Assembly: GCF_000455445.1 (NCBI RefSeq)
Contig: NZ_HG417094.1
Span: forward strand, 115,507 to 174,004
Reading direction: 5' to 3'
Source of the DNA: Hoylesella timonensis 4401737 = DSM 22865 = JCM 15640
GTDB lineage: Bacteria; Bacteroidota; Bacteroidia; Bacteroidales; Bacteroidaceae
DNA length: 58,498 bases
The stretch's first letter is position 1, and the number at the start of each line of letters is the position of its first letter. Position numbers and translations under genes: made by a program. Positions 1 to 7,350 of this stretch are shown in pieces. The notes beneath the pieces are model-generated. The model did no database searches. It was not told the origin of the DNA and was given only the letters and a program-made list of their open reading frames with translations.

Positions 1-394
1 ACTATCTTGTGTGAATAAGGGCACAAAGTGGTGCAGATAGCCATGTTAAGTCAATGCTTTAGTCTCATTGAAGCATTGAGTTAGCTCCACTTCACTATGC
101 AAATTTTGGGTTAAGACGCTGATATACGGATAAATACAAAAATTGCTTATTTGTGACCAAAGGGACAGTTGTTGGCAAATATCCGAGTATTGATGCCCGA
201 TGTAAAATTTTTTCTTATTGCACACCTCATCCCTTCTCCACCATACAGGGATGATACAATACTCTTCTAAGCAGGGAAAAGTAACCGACAGACGGGAATG
301 TTGGGCTGTTCCATGGTTGTCCTTTCCTTGCAGCGGATAGTGCCATTGTCAGAAATAGTCATATCTCACCTCATCCAACGGTACACCACGGTAA
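1..394. other. Left-edge stretch without a convincing gene
   Basis: No reading frame here looks like a real protein; it lies downstream of the AraC-type gene. One visible structure is an 8-bp perfect inverted repeat, CAATGCTT (52-59) and AAGCATTG (71-78), with an 11-base loop. The segment 52-71 matches 51211-51230 at 17 of 20 bases, hinting at a dispersed intergenic repeat. Confidence 0.5.
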
Positions 395-1264
395 TTATAA
401 GGCGTGCTTTGGGGTTACTTTCCCGCTTCTTATTTCGTTTGGAGTGCCTTCGAGTGTCTCCTTGCAGAATGTGGACATACGTTGCACCGACGAGAATTTA
501 AACTGGTTGGCTATTTCCTCTAACGTGTCATTGGTGTTGCGTAGGGCTTTGAATAGTGCCTCGCCTTTAACTTTGTTCACCCAAGTTTTGGGTGGTTCGC
601 CAAAACACGTCTTGAAGTGGCGAATGAAGGTAGGTCTACTCATACACACCTTTTCTGCCATTTCGTCAACGGAGGGATAGGTGCCTGACATACCCATGAT
701 GGTTTCTTGGAACGATAAATTCACACGAAACAGTGGAGCCAAAAACGATGCCAGGGTGTCGGTAGGATAATAGGCTTGCATTACCGCTGTAAATTCGCGT
801 TGCTTAATGAGTTGAATATCGCAGCACAGCAGTTTGTCTACGACATAGTCGGCTGTTTGGCGAGCCAGCACTTGGACAGGTTTTATCATGTCAAGCGCAA
901 ATAACCAGTCGTCGCGTTTCGGTGCGTTGCTAATCTTTTCGTCGCTAAGAATGCTTCGGCAAAATCTAAATTTGCTGTCAATGAAGTAAAGAACTAAAAG
1001 AGTACTGTCTTCGAGAAAGCTTATAGAGTTGTTGATGCCCGCAGGCATCGGAAACATTTGATTGGTTTGTACAGTGAAACTTGGAAACTGTTTGCCCTCT
1101 ACGTGCATGCAACCTTCTAACAAAAAAATCATGGCTGTACGCGAAGGATCTGTATGCGTGGTGACTCCTTTCTGCTCCTTCAAAACCCTAAATCCTGTAG
1201 GGCTGTTATTCCTATAATGTTCGCACATCAGGTGCTTATTCAAGTAGTAAACGTGCATAGGCAA
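395..1264 (-). CDS. AraC-family transcriptional regulator
   Basis: A 289-residue protein whose last ~90 residues carry the two helix-turn-helix units of the AraC/XylS family: one around VDEMAEKVCMSRPTFIRHF, the second around LEEIANQFKFSSVQRMS followed by the usual FCKETLEGTPNEIR region. The N-terminal two thirds should hold a sensing or dimerisation domain; a weak cupin-like look (THTDPSR, LLEGCMHVEGKQ) is all I can see. It is transcribed away from the small protein at 1668 and the lipoprotein at 1878, across a 403-bp AT-rich gap, so control of those genes is a reasonable inference but not shown. The effector is unknown. MHVYYLN, two codons in, is an equally possible start. Confidence 0.85.
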   Translation of the reverse strand: MPMHVYYLNKHLMCEHYRNNSPTGFRVLKEQKGVTTHTDPSRTAMIFLLEGCMHVEGKQFPSFTVQTNQMFPMPAGINNSISFLEDSTLLVLYFIDSKFRFCRSILSDEKISNAPKRDDWLFALDMIKPVQVLARQTADYVVDKLLCCDIQLIKQREFTAVMQAYYPTDTLASFLAPLFRVNLSFQETIMGMSGTYPSVDEMAEKVCMSRPTFIRHFKTCFGEPPKTWVNKVKGEALFKALRNTNDTLEEIANQFKFSSVQRMSTFCKETLEGTPNEIRSGKVTPKHAL

Positions 1265-1667
1265 TTTGTATATTTTATAATTTTGTTGTGAATTTATAAA
1301 AAATGTGCGACATATGTTGCAAATATTAAGAAAAGTTATAAATTAAAGAATTGTTTTAAAACAAATTAAGAACTTTTTCCATATAAATGTTCATTTATGC
1401 GGTTCGCTCCACCTATTATATTGCGTGCCTCTATTTTCGCTCTTTTTTATCAATTTCATTTTAGTACTATCAATATTGAGCAAAATGAAGATTGAAACAA
1501 AACGATAATTTTTTGAAATAATTTGTTATGCGACCTTATTATAAAGATGCCTAACTTTACAAGCACAAGTAATATAGAGGAATTATACCGAAAAAAACAA
1601 GAGATAATATAACGAATCATAAAATAATAAGAATCAACTAATCAACTAAAACGAGGAGTATTTATGT
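1265..1667. promoter_or_regulatory. Divergent AT-rich intergenic region
   Basis: This 403-bp gap separates the AraC-type gene from the small protein and lipoprotein, so it should hold promoters for both directions. TAACTTTA at 1552-1559 is one base off the TAnnTTTG -7 element and is the best candidate for the plus-strand unit, but no TTTG lies at the right distance. GAGGAG at 1653-1658 is a purine-rich ribosome site nine bases before the ATG at 1668. No clear operator palindrome was found. Confidence 0.4.
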
Positions 1668-1847
1668 ATGAAGAAAGAATATGTAAGTCCAAGGGTGGAT
1701 ATTATTTACACGAATGTAGAAGATGCGCTGCTGAAAGGAACTAATGGTGGAGGAGATATAGAAGGACCTGGCGCTAAAGCCTATGATTTTGATCAGAGTG
1801 ATTTTTCTGATGAACCTTTTTGGAATGATGAAAATAGATGGAAATAA
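1668..1847 (+). CDS. Small (59 aa) protein of the MKKEYVSPR type, function unknown
   Basis: A 59-residue reading frame starts MKKEYVSPRVDIIYTNVEDA, continues with a GTNGGGDIEGPGA segment and ends in an acidic, aromatic tail (DFSDEPFWNDENRWK). A GAGGAG ribosome site lies nine bases upstream, unusually clear for this phylum. The pattern K-K-x-Y-x-x-P followed by a Glu and LL-x-G resembles short proteins I recall from Prevotella and Bacteroides genomes, often beside surface lipoproteins; their role is unknown to me. It ends 30 bp before the lipoprotein gene, so the two are probably co-transcribed. A Gly-Gly run in the middle recalls leader-peptide cleavage sites, but no modification enzyme or peptidase exporter is adjacent. 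An overlapping 26-codon frame from 1664 is less convincing. Confidence 0.7.
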   Translation: MKKEYVSPRVDIIYTNVEDALLKGTNGGGDIEGPGAKAYDFDQSDFSDEPFWNDENRWK

Positions 1848-1877
1848 CTTATAACAAACGATTAAAAACAAACGATT

Positions 1878-3647
1878 ATGAAGACTAAAACAATAAAAGG
1901 TATTTTTACTTTGATAGCCATCAGTTTGCTGGGCTTCCTGACTGGTTGCTCTGAGAATGATGTGCTGAACGACGTGCAAGGAGCAGCAGCCGACCAAACT
2001 TCGAGTGTCATTTCTGGAACGGGATCCTTTGACACCGATGAGGTGGATGCTATGTTCAACGCGACTCCAGAGACAAGAACAACATTCCATTACAATAGCC
2101 AAAAGAAGCTGAGCTTTAGATGGAAAGAACATGAAAGGATACCTGTGTTTATGTGCTACAAGCAAGGCAATGAGCAGAAAGTGGTAGAAGACGAAGTGTT
2201 CGTAGTGAATGGAAACAACATAAAATTCGCTATAAATATACCTGCTGGCTTCGACCGGAGAAGGGGTGATCTCTACATGGGAGCTGTCATGGGTAAGGTT
2301 CCAGGCGTGAACAACGGTGCCTGGGCAAGCGGCATGACGGCTGACGGCAAGTTCAAGATAGAGGCTTCACACACGGCAGATGCAGCATCAGACCAGTTTA
2401 ACCTACCTTTTTATGCCCCATTGACTAAAGTCAACACCCATGGAGACATCAATCTTCATTTCAAAGCTCTCGGTAGTTGGATTGTCGTGAGGTTGAACGT
2501 GCAGAAAGATATCGACCCCGATTTCATGAATGTAAGCTCTGATGTGGTGTCTACCAATGGCACACTCGACCTGTTCTCTTCTGAGAGTGGAATGCCTGCA
2601 TGGCAACCAGAAATTACGACGCAGCAGAACATTAGGTTTGATGTGAAAAACTTTAATGTGAAGGCAAAAGAAGAGAGCAAGCCATTAACGGTTTGGTTCA
2701 TGCCTATTCTAAACAAGGAATCACAACAACCCACAACGGTGAGTCTCCAGAAAAAGACCACTTACTCAAGCAATGCGCGCCACTATTCAAAAGAGGTCAT
2801 TGGCAAAAACGAACAATTTAAGAATAACAAGGTTTACAATGTTGACATTACCGAAAAAGTTTGTGACAAAGGCTTAGTGATTACACAATTCTGGTCAACA
2901 CAAAAGAACAGATATTGCAATCGCAACGTTCTTCAGATTACCAATATCAGCGATCATGAAATCAGTTTGGAGGGTTATTACCTCGTTCGCTCTGTATTTG
3001 GTAGCGCTGAAACGCCTTCTGGCGTGATAGACTTGGGTAAATTGGAAGAAAACAATGCACAGTTCTTGTATAATCATCGCCAAAAGAAAGTACTGCCAAG
3101 TGGCGCCTCGCTCCTGATTACTGGCTTTAATAGAAGAGTTGCTGAAGGTGCTTTCGATTACTGCGAAGACGAAATTTATCAAATAGCACTCCTCGGAGAA
3201 GATGAAAACCTGCTGCAACAGTTTGTACCACGAGGGAATCGTGACCGCCGGGGACGAGAGTCTAACTGCTATTTCTGCAACGCTTATTTCTTGACTTTTA
3301 ACGGTACTGATATCTCGTTGTCAAAGCCAAACGACATTGTAGACAACTTTGGACGTGACGCTTGTGGCAGAATTTACAACTTCCAGTTCTGCAACCGTAC
3401 CTATTATCGTATACCTTATTGTTATATCTATATGGGCGAGCAAGGTCTTGGTGGCGAAGCTACTCATCTCTATAAGCCAGAGAGACGAATAAGATATAAT
3501 TATGACCCGTACACGTACTCGTACTGGGGACCGATGGAGATCTTTAGCACATGTGCCTGGAGACTTGAATATGAGACCAAGGTTACATCTTTAGGCTTTT
3601 GGGGAAAATTGGGTGACAGACCCATGCTCAGAAATAACATGTATTAA
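1878..3647 (+). CDS. Surface lipoprotein, fimbrillin-like N-terminus with lamin-tail-like C-terminus
   Basis: 589 residues. The first ~24 form a lipoprotein signal with lipobox LTGC (Cys24). Residues ~60-150 (RTTF, then LSFRWKEHERIPVFM) and ~195-210 (HFKALGSWIVVRLNV) follow the pattern of fimbrillin-like Bacteroidales surface proteins. From ~330 the protein reads like a lamin-tail-type beta-sandwich: VITQFWSTQ, then LQITNISDHEISLEGYYLV and LPSGASLLITGF. The last ~150 residues are rich in Cys, Tyr and Arg (for example NCYFCNAY, FCNRTYY, PYCYIYMGE), odd for an outer-membrane lipoprotein. It follows the small protein in one unit and is backed by a strong terminator. A surface adhesin or structural role is inferred; domain names rest on pattern resemblance only. 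Confidence 0.7.
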   Translation: MKTKTIKGIFTLIAISLLGFLTGCSENDVLNDVQGAAADQTSSVISGTGSFDTDEVDAMFNATPETRTTFHYNSQKKLSFRWKEHERIPVFMCYKQGNEQKVVEDEVFVVNGNNIKFAINIPAGFDRRRGDLYMGAVMGKVPGVNNGAWASGMTADGKFKIEASHTADAASDQFNLPFYAPLTKVNTHGDINLHFKALGSWIVVRLNVQKDIDPDFMNVSSDVVSTNGTLDLFSSESGMPAWQPEITTQQNIRFDVKNFNVKAKEESKPLTVWFMPILNKESQQPTTVSLQKKTTYSSNARHYSKEVIGKNEQFKNNKVYNVDITEKVCDKGLVITQFWSTQKNRYCNRNVLQITNISDHEISLEGYYLVRSVFGSAETPSGVIDLGKLEENNAQFLYNHRQKKVLPSGASLLITGFNRRVAEGAFDYCEDEIYQIALLGEDENLLQQFVPRGNRDRRGRESNCYFCNAYFLTFNGTDISLSKPNDIVDNFGRDACGRIYNFQFCNRTYYRIPYCYIYMGEQGLGGEATHLYKPERRIRYNYDPYTYSYWGPMEIFSTCAWRLEYETKVTSLGFWGKLGDRPMLRNNMY

Positions 3648-3771
3648 TGATACAGCGTTCGCAATCGCGAAGAGGTGTCAGACATCGATGAATATAAAAC
3701 AACTACTTATTATATAAGGTGCATTTGGCTCAAGACTACAACGGTTTGTTGGTTTGAGGCAAGATATGCAC

Positions 3772-3813
3772 AAGGCTGGATTCCATGCGAGGAGTCCAGC
3801 CTTTAATTTTTTT
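3772..3813 (+). terminator. Intrinsic terminator after the lipoprotein gene
   Basis: AAGGCTGGA (3772-3780) pairs perfectly with TCCAGCCTT (3795-3803), followed by a T-rich run to 3813. The 257-bp gap containing it has no other convincing feature. Confidence 0.85.
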
Positions 3814-3904
3814 ATCATCACCTATCAATCAAGTCTTTGTTTCTAACACAGACTGAAGGGAGAGGCGAGAGAAATTAGAAAGCGTTATTAGCTTTGCAAA
3901 TTCA

Positions 3905-5224
3905 TCAATCTTTGACATCTTTGATTAGCGATACAGCAGCTGCACCGAACAATAGCGAGATGCCCGCAACAACCATCATGTGGCTTTGCACCGACCCCAC
4001 CATACTGAGGAGTGTGCCTCCTATGACTGCAGCAATGATTTGCGGGATACAGATGGTGCCATTGAACAAGCCGAGATATGCGCCCATGTGTCCATAACCT
4101 TGTAAGGCATTGGTGACAAAGGTAAAGGGCATGGCTAACATAGCTGCCCACGCACAGCCAATGAGGAGGAAGGGAATGAACAATAAATACTGGTCGTGTA
4201 TCACGGTACAAGCGGCAAAACCTATGGCTCCCAATACTAAACTGAGGGCGTAGGCAGTCTTTCGACTACCGAGTTTGGGCAATAGCGGTGCCCATAACAC
4301 AGAGCCAATGGCTTGTACGGCAAACAATACGCCTACCCAGTTGCCAGCTTCTTGAGCTCCCTCACTCGCCATGTCGGTGGTGCCCCACACGTTGGCTGCT
4401 ACGGTACCATGCGTATAGGTCCACATGTACATAAAGGCTATCCAGCTGAAGAACTGCACGACACCAACCTTCCAAAAGGTAGAAGGAGCGTGTTTGAGTA
4501 GGGTGATCCAGTTTTCTTTCTGTTCTACATCAACTTTCAAGCTACCATTGTATTGTTCATATTCCTTTGGAGACCACTCCCTTACCTTGGAAACAGTGTA
4601 GCCAACACAGAGAATCAGGATGCCTGCACCAACAATAAAACTGTAGATGACCGAGTCGGGGACCACACCCTTGGGGGCTGTATTAGCGATGCCCAACAGT
4701 GCGAAAAAGAATGGAAACAGGTAACCCACAAGAGAACCTGCATTGCACAGCAGACTTTGGATGGAATACGCCTTGGCTTTCTGTCGTTCGTTCACCATAT
4801 CACCCACGAGCATCTTAAAAGGTTGCATCGCCATATTAATAGAGGTGTCGAGGAACATGAGCATGACAAGTCCGAAAATCATTGCTACCGATGCCGTCAT
4901 GCCGAATGAGCCAGACTGTGGGAGCAGGCACATCACCAGTACCGCAGCCGCAGCTCCGATGAATAAGTAGGGGATGCGGCGCCCATAGCGTGTCCATGTT
5001 CTATCTGAAAGCGTGCCGATGATGGGTTGCACTACAATTCCCATGAGGGGAGGTAATATCCAAAAATAACTAAGATTGTGTGGGTCGGCACCTAATGTGG
5101 CAAAGATGCGTGAGATGTTTGCACTCTGCAGCGCATACGCAATCTGTACACCGAAAAATCCGAAACTTAAATTCCAAAGATTCCAAAAGCTCATGTCGGG
5201 CTTTCTCTTTAATTCATAATTCAT
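3905..5224 (-). CDS. MFS sugar transporter, SLC45/maltose-type
   Basis: 439 residues with about twelve hydrophobic segments. The N-terminus SFWNLWNLSFGFFGVQIAYA and the loop LSDRTWTRYGRRIPY match the glycoside/SLC45-like symporters paired with starch loci in Bacteroidales. It probably imports maltose or short maltooligosaccharides across the inner membrane, fitting the adjacent LacI regulator and sus genes. The ATG at 5222-5224 lies inside a heptamer repeat, and the first residues MNYEL are translated repeat. The alternative Met11 (5192-5194) would cut close to the conserved KPDMSFW, so I keep the longer start. The gene is separated from the LacI gene by the four-helix-bundle cassette. Substrate is inferred from context. 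Confidence 0.85.
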   Translation of the reverse strand: MNYELKRKPDMSFWNLWNLSFGFFGVQIAYALQSANISRIFATLGADPHNLSYFWILPPLMGIVVQPIIGTLSDRTWTRYGRRIPYLFIGAAAAVLVMCLLPQSGSFGMTASVAMIFGLVMLMFLDTSINMAMQPFKMLVGDMVNERQKAKAYSIQSLLCNAGSLVGYLFPFFFALLGIANTAPKGVVPDSVIYSFIVGAGILILCVGYTVSKVREWSPKEYEQYNGSLKVDVEQKENWITLLKHAPSTFWKVGVVQFFSWIAFMYMWTYTHGTVAANVWGTTDMASEGAQEAGNWVGVLFAVQAIGSVLWAPLLPKLGSRKTAYALSLVLGAIGFAACTVIHDQYLLFIPFLLIGCAWAAMLAMPFTFVTNALQGYGHMGAYLGLFNGTICIPQIIAAVIGGTLLSMVGSVQSHMMVVAGISLLFGAAAVSLIKDVKD

Positions 5225-5446
5225 AATTTTTAATTCATACTTTTGTTAGAATATACGATGAGTTTTTTTTAATTCATAATTCATAATACATACTTTAGAA
5301 TATGCAATGAGGTTTTTTGTGATTCATGATGTTTCATGCAAAAACGGTCAATTATAATTCATAGCTCATAATTCATACTTGTGTTAGGATGTGCGATGAG
5401 TTTTTTGATTCATGATGTCTCATTCAAAAGTGGTCAATTGTAGTTC
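5210..5446. repeat. Heptamer array TAATTCA with nested ~85-bp duplication (left flank of cassette)
   Basis: Units of TAATTCA occur in phase at 5210-5237 (TAATTCA, TAATTCA, TAATTTT, TAATTCA), at 5270-5290 and at 5355-5375. Each cluster is followed by a related block starting TACTTTTGTTAGAATA or a variant, then a GATGAGTTTTTT-like end; these blocks begin near 5238, 5291 and 5376. The segments from ~5290 and ~5375 are an imperfect direct repeat of about 85 bp, both including GATTCATGATGTYTCAT. The array covers the start codon of the MFS gene and ends next to the stop of the four-helix-bundle gene. Confidence 0.85.
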
Positions 5447-5448
5447 TT

Positions 5449-5829
5449 TTATGTAGACTTACTTTTTTGTTGCTCCTTTGTAATGTGTATGATGATAGAT
5501 GTTAACAGCTTAATCAATTCAACGCAGTCTGCTAAGATGCTTTTTGCTGCCGTTTCATTAATGTATTGAGTGCGCCATAAAAGTTCTATCCAGTATTCTG
5601 TTTCACTCGCTTCTTTTAGTGATATGTTGAGTTTTGATTTAAAGTCTGCTTTTGATTGAGCTCTAAGCGCTTCTTTTACGTTTGCACCAATACTCGTTCC
5701 GCTCCGTATAAGCTGTTTGCTCATTTCGTATTCTTTTTTCTCTTCTCTCAGATATTTACAGAGATTTACACAGCGAATGGCAAAAGCAAAACTCTTTTGG
5801 ACGATTACATTGTTGTCTATATCTTTCAT
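5449..5829 (-). CDS. Four-helix-bundle protein (TIGR02436 / 23S rRNA intervening-sequence type)
   Basis: 126 residues, predicted all-helical. The block MSKQLIRSGTSIGANVKEA, followed by DFKSKLNISLKEASETEYW and IELLWRTQYI, is the signature of the four-helix-bundle family first known from 23S rRNA intervening sequences and related to the Avd accessory protein of diversity-generating retroelements. Biochemical function is unknown for most members. No reverse transcriptase, template repeat or rRNA is nearby, so this is a stand-alone copy. It sits alone between the LacI and MFS genes, flanked by heptamer arrays in inverted orientation, which suggests that gene and repeats arrived or move as one cassette (inference). 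Family assignment is firm; role is not. Confidence 0.9.
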   Translation of the reverse strand: MKDIDNNVIVQKSFAFAIRCVNLCKYLREEKKEYEMSKQLIRSGTSIGANVKEALRAQSKADFKSKLNISLKEASETEYWIELLWRTQYINETAAKSILADCVELIKLLTSIIIHITKEQQKSKST

Positions 5830-5946
5830 TGATAGATAGAGTTTAGGTTCAAGTGAGAATTTATGTTTTGTTCAGATACCTATTACAAAGATATTCATTT
5901 CAACTTGATTTCTTCATATTGCATAACAAATATACTGTCAGCAAAT

Positions 5947-5995
5947 TGAATTGTGAATTCTCAATTATGAATTTTTAATTATGAATTATGAATTA
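5947..5995. repeat. Heptamer array TGAATTA (right flank of cassette, inverted relative to the left)
   Basis: Seven in-phase heptamers: TGAATTG, TGAATTC, TCAATTA, TGAATTT, TTAATTA, TGAATTA, TGAATTA. The reverse complement of the last four units matches 5210-5239 at 27 of 30 positions, differing only by AAA against TTT in the middle. The array runs through the stop codon of the LacI gene (5993-5995). Confidence 0.85.
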
Positions 5996-7018
5996 TCTCG
6001 TAGTTCCTCTAATAATGAGTTTTGTCCTTACAATTCTCTTTTCAACTTTGTCGGGAGGCAGCAAACCTTCTACTTTCGAGATGAGAATATTAGCAGCTTC
6101 TTCACCTACTCGGACACCACGTTGCTCTACGGTAGTGAGCATGGGGTCACAAGCTTTGGAACGGTCGCCATTGGTAAAACCACAAATGGAAATATCTTCA
6201 GGAATGTGGTAACCCATGCGCTTAGCCGCATAGAGTATGCCGACAGCCGTATCATCATTTACTGCAAAGAAAGCATCAGGGATTTCTTCCTGTTGCAACA
6301 GTTCGGGGGTCAGCACTTCGGCATCCTCTCTATTGTCACAGATTCGAAGAAAGTTCTCGTTTACTTTGAGCCCATTCTTGAGGAGGGCATCACGGTAGCC
6401 GTTGTATCTGTTTTTGGAAATCTCCAAAGTCATGGGCGAACTATAACAAGCAATTCGTCGACATCCCGTATTGATAAGGTGGGTCACTGCATTGTAAGCG
6501 CCCATATAGTCATCCACTACGACGCGGGAACAGTTAATGCCCGTACAGATGCGGTCATAGAAAACCAGTGGCATGTGATGATCGATAAGTTTTTTGAAAT
6601 GCTCATACTTGACTGTATCTTTGGCTTGAGATACGATCACCCCGCACACCCGATTCTTATAGAAGTCTTGACAAATTCTTACTTCTCGTTCATAGCGCTC
6701 ATTGCTTTGTGCTACCATGATGCGATAGCCGTGTGTGGTCGCCTCTTCCTCAATACCCGAGAGAATACTCGAAAAGTAGAAATGAGAGAGTTGAGGCACA
6801 ATAACTCCAATCACTTTTAGGGGCTTGACACGACTGTTTCGTAGCGACTCGGCAATCACGTTGGGATAGAAATGATGTTCGCGCGCGTAGGCTTGTATAT
6901 TCTCGCGTTGTTCTTTACTGATACGAGGATTATCTTTGAGTGCACGTGAAACCGTAGCCACAGAGACTCCCAATGCTTGCGCAATGTCTTTCATTGTGAT
7001 GGGCAACGATGTTTCCAT
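5993..7018 (-). CDS. LacI-family transcriptional regulator of the starch locus
   Basis: 341 residues. The N-terminal helix-turn-helix (MKDIAQALGVSVATVSRAL, from about residue 9) and hinge are typical LacI, followed by a periplasmic-binding-protein-like ligand domain (VIGVIVPQLSHFYFSSIL, VFYDRI, FAVNDDTAVGILYA). It is divergent from susC, and a LacI-type palindrome lies between them (7101-7116). It probably senses a maltooligosaccharide or derivative and controls both its own unit and the sus operon; direction of control cannot be read from the sequence. In B. thetaiotaomicron the sus operon uses the unrelated SusR, so this is the alternative LacI-type arrangement. A TTTG-19-TACATTTG promoter precedes it. 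The stop codon lies inside the heptamer array. Confidence 0.92.
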   Translation of the reverse strand: METSLPITMKDIAQALGVSVATVSRALKDNPRISKEQRENIQAYAREHHFYPNVIAESLRNSRVKPLKVIGVIVPQLSHFYFSSILSGIEEEATTHGYRIMVAQSNERYEREVRICQDFYKNRVCGVIVSQAKDTVKYEHFKKLIDHHMPLVFYDRICTGINCSRVVVDDYMGAYNAVTHLINTGCRRIACYSSPMTLEISKNRYNGYRDALLKNGLKVNENFLRICDNREDAEVLTPELLQQEEIPDAFFAVNDDTAVGILYAAKRMGYHIPEDISICGFTNGDRSKACDPMLTTVEQRGVRVGEEAANILISKVEGLLPPDKVEKRIVRTKLIIRGTTR

Positions 7019-7038
7019 TTAGGTTGTTATTAGTTTTG

Positions 7039-7069
7039 CAAATGTATGTAAAACAAAAGAATGCTCAAA
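7039..7069 (-). promoter_or_regulatory. Promoter of the LacI-family gene
   Basis: On the minus strand TTTG (7066-7069) is followed after exactly 19 bases by TACATTTG (7039-7046), a full match to the Bacteroidetes -33/-7 consensus. The -7 element lies about 20 bases before the start codon. Confidence 0.75.
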
Positions 7070-7100
7070 GCGTCTTTATCATTTTATAAAGATGACGACC

Positions 7101-7116
7101 ATGCAAACGTTTGCAT
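7101..7116. promoter_or_regulatory. Probable LacI-family operator (16-bp perfect palindrome)
   Basis: ATGCAAACGTTTGCAT is a perfect palindrome with the central CG typical of LacI/GalR operators. It lies 32 bp upstream of the LacI gene's -33 element and 54 bp upstream of the susC -7 element, placed to serve both directions. Binding is inferred. Confidence 0.75.
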
Positions 7117-7170
7117 TGCAAATATAGTGAATTTTGCACTTAAAAAGAACAATGACAGTTAAAGAAAACT

Positions 7171-7178
7171 AACTTTGC
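7171..7178 (+). promoter_or_regulatory. Probable -7 element of the susC operon
   Basis: TAACTTTG matches TAnnTTTG. No TTTG lies 19-21 bases upstream, so the promoter may need an activator. It implies a leader of about 165 bases before susC, with no riboswitch I recognise. Confidence 0.5.
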
Positions 7179-7350
7179 AGCATGAGGAGAAACTAACCAT
7201 GAGTCATAACGACCTACTAACCATCCTCAAAAGGAATTCCTGACATGCTGAATGAAGACACCCATCAAGCCTTTTGATAGCTAATAGCTGTTGGGGATAT
7301 TGACCTAAGAAACTCTAAATTTATTATTATATTAACTTAAAACTAAAAAA

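Noticed and set aside
1664..1744. 26-codon frame MYEERICKS overlapping the small protein
   Set aside because: It starts four bases before the better frame, lacks conserved-looking features and ends early; the ATG at 1668 has the better spacing to GAGGAG.
5449..5829. Diversity-generating retroelement because of the Avd-like fold
   Set aside because: No reverse transcriptase, template or variable repeat is visible within the window around it.
5981..6820. 279-codon plus-strand frame opposite the LacI gene
   Set aside because: It is antisense to a clear LacI gene; its MNYEL start is translated heptamer repeat and the rest shows no domain pattern.
7200..7244. 14-codon frame MSHNDLLTILKRNS in the susC leader
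   Set aside because: Considered as a leader peptide; no ribosome site or adjacent attenuator hairpin, so probably chance.
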